Positions 34,229 through 44,206 are shown, numbered from the stretch's first letter. The stretch: 47,044 bases of DNA from Thermoguttaceae bacterium (GCA_017937685.1 JAGBDD010000046.1:1-47044); one strand, 5' to 3'. Notes: generated by a model from the letters alone, not told the origin. Program-made: numbers and translations.

Positions 34229-35365
34229 TCAAAGGGCGCGGTACTTTCGCAACGCTTCGAGCGTCGCCGTCATATCGGGCGGCAACGGCGCTTCGACGAC
34301 GATCGTTTCGCGGGTCGTCGGGTGTTCGAAGGTAATTTTGCGAGCGTGCAACGCTTGGCGCGCCAAAATCGGCGTCGGCCCGGCGTCGACGGCGTCCGAA
34401 TCGGCGGCGTTTTTACCGGAACGCGGCGCTCGGTCGACGATTCCGGCGAGTTCGTTCTCGGTAATCGCGGCGCGACCGCCGTACAACTTGTCGCAAAGAA
34501 TCGGGCAGCCGACGTGCGCCAAATGAACGCGAATTTGATGCGTCCGCCCGGTTTTCGGAAGGCAGCGAATCGTCGAAAAGCCGCGGAACCGTTCGTCGAC
34601 TTCGAAGAACGTCTGCGCCGTTTTCGCTTCCGGATCATTCGGCGCGATCGTCATTCGCTCGCGGAATTTCGGGTGATGGCCGATCGGTTGATCGACGACG
34701 TCGCGGTCGACGTTCGGGACGCCGAGAACGATCGCGAAATACTCCTTCTGAATCCGCTTTTCTTCGAAGAGCGCGGCGAGGTTCGCGTGAGCGACATCGT
34801 TTTTCGCAACGATTATTGCGCCGCTCGTGTCGCGGTCGAGTCGGTGAACGATTCCCGGGCGGGCCGGGCCGCGGTTCGAACTCAGTTGCCCGGCGAAGCG
34901 GTGCGCGAGCGCGCCGACGAGCGTTCCCGACCAATGTCCCCGCGACGGGTGAACGACCATATTCGACGGTTTATTAATGACCGCCATATCGTCGTCTTCG
35001 AACAACACGTCGAGCGGAATATCCTCCGGAATCGGCGACTCGCGCGGCGGTTCGACGAGGCGGAACGTAACGACGGAACCGGGTTTCAACCGGAAGGACG
35101 GTTTCCCGTGTTTCCCGTCGACGGCGACGCCGTCCGCCGCTTGAATCGCTTTGCGGAGCAAGACGCGGCTGTACTGCGGGAACTTCGCGGCGAGGAAAAG
35201 GTCGAGCCGCCAACCGGCCTCGGCGTCGGAAACGACGCGGGTCGCGACGTCGCCCGGTTTTTCGTCGGTCGGCGTCCAAAGTTCGACGTCGGCGGGCGCC
35301 TCCAATTCGTCGAGCGGTTCGAGTTCGTCGAGCGGTTCCATTTCCGGACGTTCGGCGTCGGACAT
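34229..35365 (-). CDS. rluD: RluD-family 23S rRNA pseudouridine synthase
   Basis: 378 aa. An acidic N-terminal extension with a small duplication (EPLDELEPLDELE) precedes an S4 RNA-binding domain (~45-105) and the catalytic domain. The active-site motif HRLDRDTSG puts the catalytic Asp at ~177. KTGRTHQIRVHL and LCDKLYGG complete the family pattern. It would isomerise uridines in a 23S rRNA helix. The ATG has GGGAG nine bases upstream. It is in a minus-strand run between argH and the hydrolase gene. Confidence 0.9.
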   Translation of the reverse strand: MSDAERPEMEPLDELEPLDELEAPADVELWTPTDEKPGDVATRVVSDAEAGWRLDLFLAAKFPQYSRVLLRKAIQAADGVAVDGKHGKPSFRLKPGSVVTFRLVEPPRESPIPEDIPLDVLFEDDDMAVINKPSNMVVHPSRGHWSGTLVGALAHRFAGQLSSNRGPARPGIVHRLDRDTSGAIIVAKNDVAHANLAALFEEKRIQKEYFAIVLGVPNVDRDVVDQPIGHHPKFRERMTIAPNDPEAKTAQTFFEVDERFRGFSTIRCLPKTGRTHQIRVHLAHVGCPILCDKLYGGRAAITENELAGIVDRAPRSGKNAADSDAVDAGPTPILARQALHARKITFEHPTTRETIVVEAPLPPDMTATLEALRKYRAL

Positions 35366-35484
35366 AAAGCGTTCTCCCAAAACGGGTTAAAATTTCGCGT
35401 AAAACGGCGCGTTCCTAAAAATATCGACGGAAGGAGCGACGCGGTTCGGTTCCCCGACGCTCCGCTTCCGACGGGACGGCGCGA

Positions 35485-36882
35485 TTAAAGGCCCAAGCGC
35501 TCCTTCCAAGCGTCGATTTGGAACCGCACTTGATCCGGCGCGGTCGAGCCGTAACTCTTCATCGCCTTGACCGCGTTGGCGGCGCCGAGATAGTTGTAAA
35601 CTTCTTCGTCGACGGCGTCGCAAACGGCGCGCATTTCGTCGAGCGAAAGTTCGGCGAGCGCGCGCCCCGAGTCGAGCCCGATTCGCACCAAGCGACCGAC
35701 GACGCCGTGCGCGGAGCGTTGCGGAACGCCGCGTCGAATCAGATACTCCATCAAGCTCGTCGCGTCGAGGTGCCCGCGCTCGATGCGGGCGGCGATCGAC
35801 TCGCGGTTCAAAACCGTTCCGGCAACGAGCGGCGCGGCGAGCGCAAGGGACGCTTCGACCGTGTCGAACGAGTCGAAAATCGGCTCTTTGTCTTCTTGCA
35901 GGTCGCGGTTGTACGCGAGCGGGAGGCCCTTCGTCAAGACGAGGAGCGACTGCAGATTCCCAACGACGCGCGCCGTCTTTCCGCGGATAAGTTCGAGGGC
36001 GTCCGGGTTGACCTTTTGCGGCATAATCGACGACCCCGTCGAAAACGCTTGCGGAATTTGCAGGAAGCTAAATTCGACCGTCGAGTGCCAAATCCAGTCT
36101 TCGGCCCAACCGCTGAGGTGAATCGCGATTTGCGCCATATCGAACGCGAACTCGACGGCGAAGTCGCGGTCGCTCGAAACGTCGACGCTGTTCGCGGCGA
36201 TCGACTCGAACCCGAGATATTCGGCGGTTTTCGTTCGGTCGATAGGAAGGCTCGTTCCGGCGCAAGCGGCGGCGCCGAGTCCCATTGAGTTGACGCGTTT
36301 GCGGCAATCGGCCAAGCGCTCGCGGTCGCGTTGAAGTTTTTCGACGTAAGCGAGCCAAACGTGCGGCGCCAAGACCGGTTGCGCGCGCTGCGTGTGCGTG
36401 TACGCCGGAACGACGACGTCGAAATCGCCGTCGCAACGCCCGACGAACGCCCGTTGAAGGTCGGCGAGAAGAACGTCGAGACGGTCGATAGCGTCGCGAA
36501 TCCAAAGGCGGAAGTCGGTCGAAACTTGGTCGTTGCGGCTGCGCGCCGTGTGCAGTTTGCGCCCGACGTCGCCAAGTTTCTCGATCAGCGCGCTTTCGAC
36601 GTGCATGTGAATATCTTCTTTAGAGATCGAGTATTCGAAATCGCCCGCGACGATTCGCGCCTCGATAGCCGTCAGTTCGCGCTCGATAGCGGCGAATTCG
36701 TCCGCCGTCAGAATCCCGACGTCGGCGAGCATTCGAGCGTGCGCGATGGAGCCGCGAATATCCTGCTCGTGCATTCGGCTGTCGAAACTAATGCTTTCGG
36801 AAAATTTTTCCATTCGGGCGTCGGTCGCTTCGGTGAAGACGCCCCCCCAAGCCTTGGCGGGTTTGCCGGTCGATTCGCTCAT
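35485..36882 (-). CDS. argH: Argininosuccinate lyase
   Basis: 465 aa, normal length. The fumarase/aspartase signature [12 protein letters not shown] with the catalytic Ser is present, as are the conserved [10 protein letters not shown] and [10 protein letters not shown] segments. It releases arginine and fumarate from argininosuccinate in the last step of arginine synthesis. No other arg gene is in the window. The minus strand carries a TTGACA about 45 bases before the start, but no good -10 follows, so transcription may come from upstream. Confidence 0.97.
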   Translation of the reverse strand: MSESTGKPAKAWGGVFTEATDARMEKFSESISFDSRMHEQDIRGSIAHARMLADVGILTADEFAAIERELTAIEARIVAGDFEYSISKEDIHMHVESALIEKLGDVGRKLHTARSRNDQVSTDFRLWIRDAIDRLDVLLADLQRAFVGRCDGDFDVVVPAYTHTQRAQPVLAPHVWLAYVEKLQRDRERLADCRKRVNSMGLGAAACAGTSLPIDRTKTAEYLGFESIAANSVDVSSDRDFAVEFAFDMAQIAIHLSGWAEDWIWHSTVEFSFLQIPQAFSTGSSIMPQKVNPDALELIRGKTARVVGNLQSLLVLTKGLPLAYNRDLQEDKEPIFDSFDTVEASLALAAPLVAGTVLNRESIAARIERGHLDATSLMEYLIRRGVPQRSAHGVVGRLVRIGLDSGRALAELSLDEMRAVCDAVDEEVYNYLGAANAVKAMKSYGSTAPDQVRFQIDAWKERLGL

Positions 36883-36966
36883 TTTTTCGCCGTTTTTAAC
36901 CGTTTTTCGTTTGTTTTTTCGTTAGTTTGTCAATAATATTAATAAGCCGTTTTTTTTCGCCGTTTT

Positions 36967-38040
36967 TTAGTCGAGCGGAACGACTTCGAAGTTTTCCGGA
37001 AGGCGAACGAAACACGCGCCCCAAGAAAGCCCGACGCCGAACCCGACCAGCAAGGCGACCGAGCCCGGTTTCAGGAGTCCGGCGGCGGTCGCGTCGAGCA
37101 TCGCGATCGGAATACTGCTTGAAACGGTGTTGCCGCGCTCCGTCATATCGTTGAAAAAGCGCGCTTCGTCGAGTTCGCAAAGGTCGCGCAGGCGGTCGAG
37201 CATAAACTTGTTCGCTTGGTGAAAAACGAACGCGTCGATTCCAACGCCGCGTTTCTCCGCCTCCGCGACGAGCCGCTTCGTCAACGCCGGAACGACGTCG
37301 ACCGAAAAATTGAAAATTCCGGGCCCGTTCATAAAGAGTTGGTCTTCCGAATGAACCCCGCCGAACGCGTCGAGCGCCGGAACCGCCGTTTCGGCGCTCG
37401 ACGATTTTCGCGCCGCGCCCGCCGGGACGATCAACATCTCGGCGCCGGAACCGTCCGTTCCGAACTCGAACGGGCCGACCGTCGGCGCGCCGCTCCAAAC
37501 GTCGTTCGAAACCGCGTCGACTTCGACCGCTTCGAGGAGCGTCGCGGAGGCGCCGTCGCCGAAAAGCGGACGCGTCGCTCGGTCTTCGGCGTTAATGTAT
37601 TTCGAGTACGTTTCGCCGGTAACGAAGAGAACCTTCTTCGCGGCGCCGGTCTCGATCAACCCCTTGCCAACGGAAAGGCCGTAAGGGTACCCGCTGCAGC
37701 CGAGGTTTATGTCGAACGCGCCGCATTCGCGACGCAGTCCGAGCCGATTCTGCATGACGCAAGCGGACGACGGCAAGAAATAATCGGGCGACTGGGTACA
37801 AAAAACGACGAAATCGATCTCGTCCGGCGTCGCGATTCCGGCTTCGAAGAGCCGCTTCGCCGCCCGAACGCCGAGATCGAGCGCCGTTTCGTTTTCCGCC
37901 GCTATCGGCCGCGTCGCGATCCCAAGCTTGCGCCGAATTTTCTCCTCCGTCCAAAAGGGGAAAACTCGCGCCAACTCGCGATTGTCCAACCGACCTTCGG
38001 GAAGGCTCGCGGCGATCCCTCTAATTTGCGCAACTTTCAC
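36967..38040 (-). CDS. 3-oxoacyl-ACP synthase III family protein
   Basis: About 357 aa thiolase-fold condensing enzyme. The triad is Cys (~115) in DINLGCSGYPYG, His in FVFHQANKFML and Asn in RGNTVSSSIP, with the closing GFGVGLSWGA loop. It should start acyl chains from acyl-CoA and malonyl-ACP. Compared with FabH proper it looks like the paralogue group often found in specialised lipid or polysaccharide loci. The GTG at 38040 is preferred (GAGAG five bases upstream; protein then begins KVAQIRGIA); a TTG at 38052 is possible. It lies far from the acpP-fabF-fabZ operon. Confidence 0.88.
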   Translation of the reverse strand: MKVAQIRGIAASLPEGRLDNRELARVFPFWTEEKIRRKLGIATRPIAAENETALDLGVRAAKRLFEAGIATPDEIDFVVFCTQSPDYFLPSSACVMQNRLGLRRECGAFDINLGCSGYPYGLSVGKGLIETGAAKKVLFVTGETYSKYINAEDRATRPLFGDGASATLLEAVEVDAVSNDVWSGAPTVGPFEFGTDGSGAEMLIVPAGAARKSSSAETAVPALDAFGGVHSEDQLFMNGPGIFNFSVDVVPALTKRLVAEAEKRGVGIDAFVFHQANKFMLDRLRDLCELDEARFFNDMTERGNTVSSSIPIAMLDATAAGLLKPGSVALLVGFGVGLSWGACFVRLPENFEVVPLD

Positions 38041-38231
38041 AACAACTCTCAACGCGAAAATTCGCTCGACGCGCTCGCGAACGCCGTTTCCTCCCGCCGT
38101 TTCCTAAAAAACGACGCGAAACGACGCTCCGCCAAGCGCGAAAATGTTAATTTGGCGAGGTCGAAAACGCCGACGCCGCTTCCAAACGCGCCGCCGACGT
38201 TCTCGCAACCGTTAAAACGCGACGTCCGAAA

Positions 38232-40970
38232 TCACTTCTCGGCGTCGGCGTCCGGTTGAACGCGTCCGAAGAATTGCGCCAAGTCGCTGAAACTGCGCAT
38301 CGCCTCTTTGCCGGACTTCATCTCGTCGGAAATCGGCTTGATCTTCTTGTCTTTCGGCGCGGCGACGACGACTCGCGGCGCTCTTTCCGAACGGTCGTCG
38401 CGACCTCGGCCCCGACGGTTCCCTTCCGGACGTTCGGAGCGTTCGCCCCGATCGCGGCGCTGACGACGTTCTTCGCCGTCTCGTTCGCGACGCGGACGAC
38501 GTTCGCCGCCGTTTTCGGAAACGGTTCCGGCGGAAGCGCTTTCGTCGCGGCGCGGTCGACGCGGACCGTCTTGGCGACGTTCGCGAACCGTTCCGGGAGC
38601 CAGCGTCGTCAGCGAGACGCGGCGGCGTTTCGGGTCGACTTCCAAAACCCAAACCTTCAAGACGTCGCCGACCGCGACCTTTTGGTGCGCGTCGCGGACG
38701 TAAGAATCGCCAAGTTGGCTGATGTGAACGAGACCGGATTCGTGAAGCCCGACGTCGACGAAAGCGCCGAAATCGACGACGTTCAAGACGACGCCGGTCA
38801 GCTCCATCCCCGGTTGCAGGTCTTCCATTTTGAGGACGCCCTTCTTGAAAATCGGGCCCGGGAGCGAGTCGCGCGGGTCGAGGCCCGGTCGGACGAACTG
38901 TTCGAGCAAGTCGGCGACGGCGAGCGGCCCGGCGGCAAATTCTTCCGCGAGCGCGGCGGCGTCGGTCGCTTTAATCGCTTCGGCCAACTCGGCGACGCGA
39001 GCGGGAACGCGCAAATCGTCGGCGGCAAACCCAAGTTTTTCAAGGATTTTCGTCGCGAGTTCGTAACTTTCCGGGTGAATCCAAGTCGCGTCGAGCGGGT
39101 TGTCGCCGCCGACGATCTTCAGGAACCCGGCGCAGTGCGAGAAGGCCGTTTCGCCGAGCCCGGAGACTTCCTTCAACTCTTCGCGGCGGCGATACGGGCC
39201 GTTGGCGACGCGGCGTTCGTACACGCGCTTGGCCGTCAGTTGATTGAGCCCGGCGACGTAGCGCAGAATCGCCGGCGTCGCGGCGTTCAGGTCGACGCCG
39301 ACGCGGTTGACGCAGGACGCGACGACGTTCGTCAGCGCGTCTTTGAGCGCCTTCGACTTGACGTCGTGTTGGTACATTCCGACGCCGAGACGTTCCGCGT
39401 CGATTTTAACCAATTCGTTCAACGGGTTTTGCAGACGGCGCCCGATCGACGCGGCCCCGCGAACCAACGGATCGTAATTCGGGAACTCGTCCTTCGCGAT
39501 TTGGCTCGTCGAGTAAACGCTCGCGCCCGCTTCGTTGACGACGATGTACGCGACGTCGGCATCGGCGAACTTTTCTTCGATGATTTTCGCGACGAAGTTT
39601 TCGGCTTCGCGGCAACCGGTGCCGTTCCCGATCGCGAAGACGCTCAGCTTGTACTTTTCGACGAACTCGACGATTTTCGCGTTAGCGGCGGCGCGGCGCT
39701 CGGCGTTCCCTTGCAGGAAGACGGCGTCGAAGTCGAGAACGTTTCCAAATTCGTCGAGCGCGACCAGTTTGCAACCGTTTTTGAAGCCCGGATCGAGCGC
39801 CAAGACGCGGCGACGGTTCAGCGGACGCTGCATCAAGAGGTTGCGCAAATTCTTCGCAAAGACCGAAACGGCTTGCTCTTCGGCGCGGTCGGTCAGTTCG
39901 CGGCGCGCTTCCCGTTCGAGCGCCGGCGCGGCTAAGCGGACGACGGCGTCGTCGGCGCAAGCGTTCAGGAAGTCGGCGAACGGACGGCCCTCGGCGACGA
40001 GCGTTTCGCGAGCGATCGCTTTCAGTTGGTCGACGTCGACGTCCAATTTGACCGAAATAATCTTCGCGTTTTCGCCGCGATTCAACGCGAGCGCGCGGTG
40101 CGGCGGGCAGGAGCGCAGGTCGAACGACGCGTCGAAGTAATCGACGAACTGCTTTTCGAGCTGTTCCGCTTGTTGTTCTTTGAACGTCTTCTTTTTCTTC
40201 TTTTTGTCGGCTTTAGCGGCGGCGTCCTTCGCTTTCGCGTCGGTCGTTTCGGCGGCTTCCGCGACCGGTTCGATCGGCGTTTCGACGGCTTCTTCCGCGA
40301 CCGATTCGACCGGCGTTTCGGTCGCTTCGACGGCGGCTTCCGCTTCCGGTTCCGCGGCGACGCCCTTCTTTTCGACCTTCTTCGAAACGAGCTTGCCGGT
40401 TCGTTGGATTTTGTCGCGCAGACGACGGCGAACTTCGAACGTTTCGGCGAACGTTTCGGCGATAATATCGGCGGCGCCCTTCAACGCTTCCTCGACGGTC
40501 GCGACGCCCTTTTCCGCGTCGACGAACGGCGCGGCGAGCGCGTTCAAGTCGGCGGATTCGTCGGCGGCGTTCAAAATCGCGTCGGCGAGCGGTTCGAGCC
40601 CTTTTTCGCGGGCGGCTTGCGCCAACGTTTGACGCTTCGACTTAAACGGCAAATAGAGGTCGTCCAAGCGGCGAGCGGTGCGCGCTTCGCGAATCTTTTG
40701 CTCGAGTTCCGGCGTCAGTTTGCCTTGCGCTTCGATCGTTTTCAGGAACGAAAGTTTGCGGTCGGTCAGTTGACGTTGCTTTTGATACGCCGCGGCGACT
40801 TTCGCGACGCCGTCTTCGCTCAAATTCTTCGTTTGGTCTTTGCGATAGCGCGCGATGAAGGGAACGGGATACCCCTCTTCCAACAGGGCGACCGTCGCTT
40901 CGACTTGGTCGAGCGGCAGTTCGAGTTCGCGAGCGAGAAAAACGGGATTGACAATAATGGGTTCGGTCAT
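38232..40970 (-). CDS. tex: Tex-family RNA-binding transcription accessory protein
   Basis: 912 aa against about 770 in E. coli. Tex N-terminal HTH region, YqgF-like domain (RVLALDPGFKNGCKLV), helix-hairpin-helix region (NQLTAKRVYERR...GLGETAFSHCAGFL) and an S1 domain (GVVLNVVDFGAFVDVGLHESGLVHISQL) are all present. The extra length comes from an Ala/Glu/Lys insert at ~203-262 that splits the N-terminal region, with two ETPxExVAE repeats and a lysine run, and from an Arg-rich tail (~810-875). Tex acts in the cytoplasm on transcription and RNA stability. Confidence 0.95.
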   Translation of the reverse strand: MTEPIIVNPVFLARELELPLDQVEATVALLEEGYPVPFIARYRKDQTKNLSEDGVAKVAAAYQKQRQLTDRKLSFLKTIEAQGKLTPELEQKIREARTARRLDDLYLPFKSKRQTLAQAAREKGLEPLADAILNAADESADLNALAAPFVDAEKGVATVEEALKGAADIIAETFAETFEVRRRLRDKIQRTGKLVSKKVEKKGVAAEPEAEAAVEATETPVESVAEEAVETPIEPVAEAAETTDAKAKDAAAKADKKKKKKTFKEQQAEQLEKQFVDYFDASFDLRSCPPHRALALNRGENAKIISVKLDVDVDQLKAIARETLVAEGRPFADFLNACADDAVVRLAAPALEREARRELTDRAEEQAVSVFAKNLRNLLMQRPLNRRRVLALDPGFKNGCKLVALDEFGNVLDFDAVFLQGNAERRAAANAKIVEFVEKYKLSVFAIGNGTGCREAENFVAKIIEEKFADADVAYIVVNEAGASVYSTSQIAKDEFPNYDPLVRGAASIGRRLQNPLNELVKIDAERLGVGMYQHDVKSKALKDALTNVVASCVNRVGVDLNAATPAILRYVAGLNQLTAKRVYERRVANGPYRRREELKEVSGLGETAFSHCAGFLKIVGGDNPLDATWIHPESYELATKILEKLGFAADDLRVPARVAELAEAIKATDAAALAEEFAAGPLAVADLLEQFVRPGLDPRDSLPGPIFKKGVLKMEDLQPGMELTGVVLNVVDFGAFVDVGLHESGLVHISQLGDSYVRDAHQKVAVGDVLKVWVLEVDPKRRRVSLTTLAPGTVRERRQDGPRRPRRDESASAGTVSENGGERRPRRERDGEERRQRRDRGERSERPEGNRRGRGRDDRSERAPRVVVAAPKDKKIKPISDEMKSGKEAMRSFSDLAQFFGRVQPDADAEK

Positions 40971-41193
40971 AGCGCCGCGTCCGTCAATTAATATTATATA
41001 AGGGTAGGTCGAGCGAAACCGACGAATCGGAAGCTCAAGCCGGTTTAACCAGTTCCGACGTCGCGTCGGAAACGCTTCGGTCGCGCTTCGGCGTTCGTCG
41101 AGCGTTCTCGGCGAACCGTCCGCCGTTCGTCTCTTCCGTCGAACGACGTCGAAAAGCGGAACGCGGCGAACGAAAAATTGGCGACCATTCTAA

Positions 41194-41222
41194 AATCTAA
41201 AAGAATTTGCGCCGTTTGTCAA
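41194..41222 (-). promoter_or_regulatory. Promoter of the tex run
   Basis: On the minus strand: -35 TTGACA (41217-41222), 17-base spacer, -10 TAGATT (41194-41199), giving a leader of about 220 bases. A closer TATAAT (40993-40998) lacks a -35. The rest of the 40971-41503 gap has no gene I can support. Confidence 0.6.
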
Positions 41223-41503
41223 GGGAAGTCGACGTTTTCTCGACAAAAAGTTTAGGAGACGCGTCGTTTTATTTTACCTGTTTTACCTATCTCCGCTTAT
41301 TTAACAAATTAAAAACGGGAAGCGAGCCCGCCCCCCCTGTCGCGCTCTTGAAAAAGGAGTAAAATGGAGAGCGATTTTAGAAAACGAACGCTCCCGGTCG
41401 AACGACGCTTCGGCGTCGCTCCCGGTCTCGTTCGCGCAAGCCGACGACGGAAAGCCGCCGCTTCGGTCTCCGTTTCACTTCGACGACGAGGATATCGACT
41501 CCC

Positions 41504-42592
41504 ATGGAAGAACGCGTTTACAATTTCTCCGCCGGTCCGGCCGTCCTGCCGGTCTCCGTTTTGAAAAAGGCTCAAGAAGAACTCCTTTGCCTCCCCGGTT
41601 GCGGCGCCTCGATTCTTGAAATCAGCCACCGCTCGAAGCAATTCGGCGAAATCCTCGCGCAAACGAAAGCGAACGTCCGCGAACTCCTGAACGTTCCGGA
41701 AAATTACAAGATCATGTTCCTGCAAGGCGGCTCGATCACGCAATTCGCGCTCCTTCCGATGAACATTATCCGCAACACGAACAAAGCCGGCGACTACATC
41801 GTTACCGGGACTTGGAGCAAGAAAGCCGCGTCGGAAGCGAAGACGCAAGGCAAAGTCAACGTCATTTGGAACGGTCAAGACGAAAAATTCGTCCGCAAAC
41901 CGAGCGACGCGGAACTGCAAACGTCGGACGACGCCGCGTACTGCTATTACTGCGCGAACGAAACGATCGAAGGGATTCAATTCCCGACCGAGCCGAACGT
42001 TTCGGTTCCGTTGATCTGCGACGCGTCGAGCGAAATCTTCAGCCGTCCGGTTCAAATGGAAAAATACGGCGTGTTGTTCGCTTGCGCTCAAAAGAACGCG
42101 GGCCCGGCGGGCGTTACGCTGGTGATTATGCGCGACGATTTCGTCGAAATGAGCGGCGCCGACCTCCCGTCGATGTTCTCGTACAAGCAACTCGCGGACA
42201 AAGACTCGATGCTGAACACGCCGCCGACGTTCGGCATTTACATTATGAAGCTCGTTACCGAATGGCTGAAAGAACAAGGCGGTTTGGAAGCGATGCGTCA
42301 AAAGAACGTCGAGAAAGCGCAACTTCTTTACGACGCGATCGACGCGTCGAACGGTTTCTACCGCGTCCACGGAAACAAAGAGTTCCGTTCGATTATGAAC
42401 GTTTCGTTCCGCCTTCCGACGGAAGAACTCGACAAAAAATTCCAAGAGGAAGCGAAGGCGTTCAAGTTGGCGAGCCTCGGCGGCCACCGCAGCGTCGGCG
42501 GCGAACGCGCGTCGATCTACAACGCGATGCCGCGCGAAGGCGTCGTCGCGCTCCGCGACTTTATGGTCGACTTCGCGAAGAAAAACGCTTAG
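41504..42592 (+). CDS. serC: Phosphoserine aminotransferase
   Basis: 362 aa class V aminotransferase. It begins VYNFSAGPAVLP as SerC proteins do. The PLP lysine is Lys197 in ACAQKNAGPAG; FLQGGSITQFALLPMN, TGTWS and LGGHRSVGGERASIYNAMP are also conserved. It converts 3-phosphohydroxypyruvate to phosphoserine in serine synthesis and can serve in pyridoxal phosphate synthesis. The ribosome site is weak (GAGGA 11 bases away). A short out-of-frame ORF with a strong ribosome site begins at 41364 and overlaps the start of serC. Confidence 0.97.
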   Translation: MEERVYNFSAGPAVLPVSVLKKAQEELLCLPGCGASILEISHRSKQFGEILAQTKANVRELLNVPENYKIMFLQGGSITQFALLPMNIIRNTNKAGDYIVTGTWSKKAASEAKTQGKVNVIWNGQDEKFVRKPSDAELQTSDDAAYCYYCANETIEGIQFPTEPNVSVPLICDASSEIFSRPVQMEKYGVLFACAQKNAGPAGVTLVIMRDDFVEMSGADLPSMFSYKQLADKDSMLNTPPTFGIYIMKLVTEWLKEQGGLEAMRQKNVEKAQLLYDAIDASNGFYRVHGNKEFRSIMNVSFRLPTEELDKKFQEEAKAFKLASLGGHRSVGGERASIYNAMPREGVVALRDFMVDFAKKNA

Positions 42593-42620
42593 TTTAACGA
42601 GCGTTTGACGCAAACTCAAA

Positions 42621-42657
42621 CGGCGCGTTCGATTTTACGTCGAGCGCGCCGGTTTTC
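42621..42657 (+). terminator. Terminator after serC
   Basis: CGGCGCGTTCGA (42621-42632) pairs with TCGAGCGCGCCG (42640-42651) with one mismatch, then GTTTTCTT. The 42593-42911 gap holds this, an AT-rich element and the next promoter. Confidence 0.75.
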
Positions 42658-42769
42658 TTACCGTCTAGCGGCGCGCTCTCGCCGACCTCCGCCGCGCTTG
42701 TCCGCTTCTTTCCGCTCCGTAACCGCCGATTCGCCGCTTTTTCCCGCGTTCGTCGATTTCTCGCAGGCT

Positions 42770-42799
42770 TTAAAAATTTTTCGATTTTCTTAAAAATTT
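42770..42799 (+). promoter_or_regulatory. Phased AT element upstream of a promoter
   Basis: TTAAAAATTT occurs at 42770-42779 and 42790-42799, exactly 20 bp apart (two helical turns), ending one base before the -35. An UP-like element or a tandem binding site is possible. Confidence 0.4.
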
Positions 42800-42800
42800 C

Positions 42801-42829
42801 TTGAAATCGCGCTCGACCGCCGGTATAAT
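42801..42829 (+). promoter_or_regulatory. Promoter of the Gfo/Idh gene
   Basis: -35 TTGAAA, 17-base spacer, -10 TATAAT: the best consensus match in the window. Confidence 0.8.
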
Positions 42830-42911
42830 AACGAGCGAATCGACGAAAACGCCGCCTCGCCGAGCGTTTGCCGCCTCGCTCTTAAACCGTTGACTTATCG
42901 GAGCTTTCACT

Positions 42912-44138
42912 ATGTCGCAACGTTTTTCCCGCCGTTCTTTTCTCGCCGCCGGAACCGGAGCCGCCGCGTTCGCCGCTCTTTCGGGCGCCCAATACGTTAA
43001 AGCGCAAGACGCGCCGCCAATCCAAGGTTTCGACGAAACGAAAACGAACGTCGACGAACAAAACGTTTGGAAACCGTTTACCGACCGCAAGTTGCGAATC
43101 GGAATCGTCGGGTTCGGCCTCTGCCAATTCGGCGCGCAGTTCGGACTCCAAGACTGCCCGAACGCGGAAATCGTCGCCGTCTCCGACCTCTTCGCCGACC
43201 GTCGCGACGCGCTCGCCAAGGCTTGCCGCTGCGAAAAAACCTACGAATCGCTCGAAAAAATGCTCGAAGACGACGCGATCGAAGCCGTTTTTATCGCCAC
43301 CGACGCGCCGAGCCACTGCGATCACGTTTTGAAAACGTTGAAAGCCGGCAAGCACGTCGCTTGCGCCGTCCCGGCCGTTTGGGGTTCGCTCGAAGACGCC
43401 GACCGTCTCTTCGACGCGGTCAAAACGTCCGGCTTAACTTACGCGATGTTCGAAACTTCCGCTTACCACGACGCCGTTTACGCCTCGCGCCAAATCTACC
43501 GAGCGGGCGGTTTCGGGCGAATGATTTACACCGAAGGCGAGTACTACCACTACGGCGCCGGAACGCTCCCGGGCTATAAAGATTGGCGTCGCGGACTCCC
43601 GCCGCAATGGTATCCGACGCACTCGAACGCTTATTACACTTGCGTTACCGGCAAAACGTTTACCTCGGTTTCCTGCGTCGGTTGGCGGAGCAAGCTCGAA
43701 GAGTACCAAAAGGGCGCGAACCCTTACGACAACCCGTTCGGAACCGAAATCGCGCTTTTCGAAACGAGCGAAGGCGGCGCGGCGCGGATGGCGGTCAGTT
43801 GGGACAGCGCGGGCTGGGGCGGCGAAGTCGGACGCAACCGCGGCGAAATCGGCGCCTATCAAACGTCCTTCGAACCGCTGAACGACGAAGCGAAGGAAAT
43901 TGTCGCGAAACTCGGCGACCTCCGCAAACCGGCGCTTCCGCCGAACGTCGGCGCGGGCGGACACGGCGGCTCGCACGGCTACCTCGGCTCGAACTTTATC
44001 GAATCGGTCTTGAAGGGCGTTCGTCCGACCGTCGACGTCGCGACCGCGCTGAACACGACCGTTCCGGGAATCGTCGCGCATACGTCGGCGCTCAAAGACG
44101 GCGAACGCCTCCCGATTCCGCAATACAAACTCGACTGA
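42912..44138 (+). CDS. Tat-exported Gfo/Idh/MocA family oxidoreductase
   Basis: 408 aa. A twin-arginine signal (SRRSFLAAGTGAAAFAAL) precedes a Rossmann NAD(P)-binding domain (~60-180; IGIVGFGLCQFGAQ). GKHVACAVPAVW occupies the place of the usual EKP motif, so the typical EKP lysine appears replaced. The C-terminal alpha/beta domain is complete. Such Tat-exported members are abundant in Planctomycetota, act on sugars or glycosides and carry a bound cofactor through export; the substrate here is unknown. It has its own strong promoter and no operon partner. Confidence 0.88.
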   Translation: MSQRFSRRSFLAAGTGAAAFAALSGAQYVKAQDAPPIQGFDETKTNVDEQNVWKPFTDRKLRIGIVGFGLCQFGAQFGLQDCPNAEIVAVSDLFADRRDALAKACRCEKTYESLEKMLEDDAIEAVFIATDAPSHCDHVLKTLKAGKHVACAVPAVWGSLEDADRLFDAVKTSGLTYAMFETSAYHDAVYASRQIYRAGGFGRMIYTEGEYYHYGAGTLPGYKDWRRGLPPQWYPTHSNAYYTCVTGKTFTSVSCVGWRSKLEEYQKGANPYDNPFGTEIALFETSEGGAARMAVSWDSAGWGGEVGRNRGEIGAYQTSFEPLNDEAKEIVAKLGDLRKPALPPNVGAGGHGGSHGYLGSNFIESVLKGVRPTVDVATALNTTVPGIVAHTSALKDGERLPIPQYKLD

Positions 44139-44206
44139 GCCGGAAGCGAACCGTTAAAATCCGCCGCGAAGGCCGCGATTCGACGGCGGAAACGCGACTT
44201 AGGCGC

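Noticed and set aside
34079..35488. 469-aa ORF antisense to rluD
   Set aside because: RluD motifs fix the coding strand; the antisense product is Arg/Val-rich without a domain.
33260..38040. An oleABCD olefin-synthesis cluster
   Set aside because: Only the hydrolase looks OleB-like. The KASIII has FabH-type NLGCSG/GNTVSS motifs, and no OleC or OleD gene is between them.
38256..39935. 559-aa ORF antisense to tex
   Set aside because: Mirror of tex codon bias; no recognisable motif, no ribosome site.
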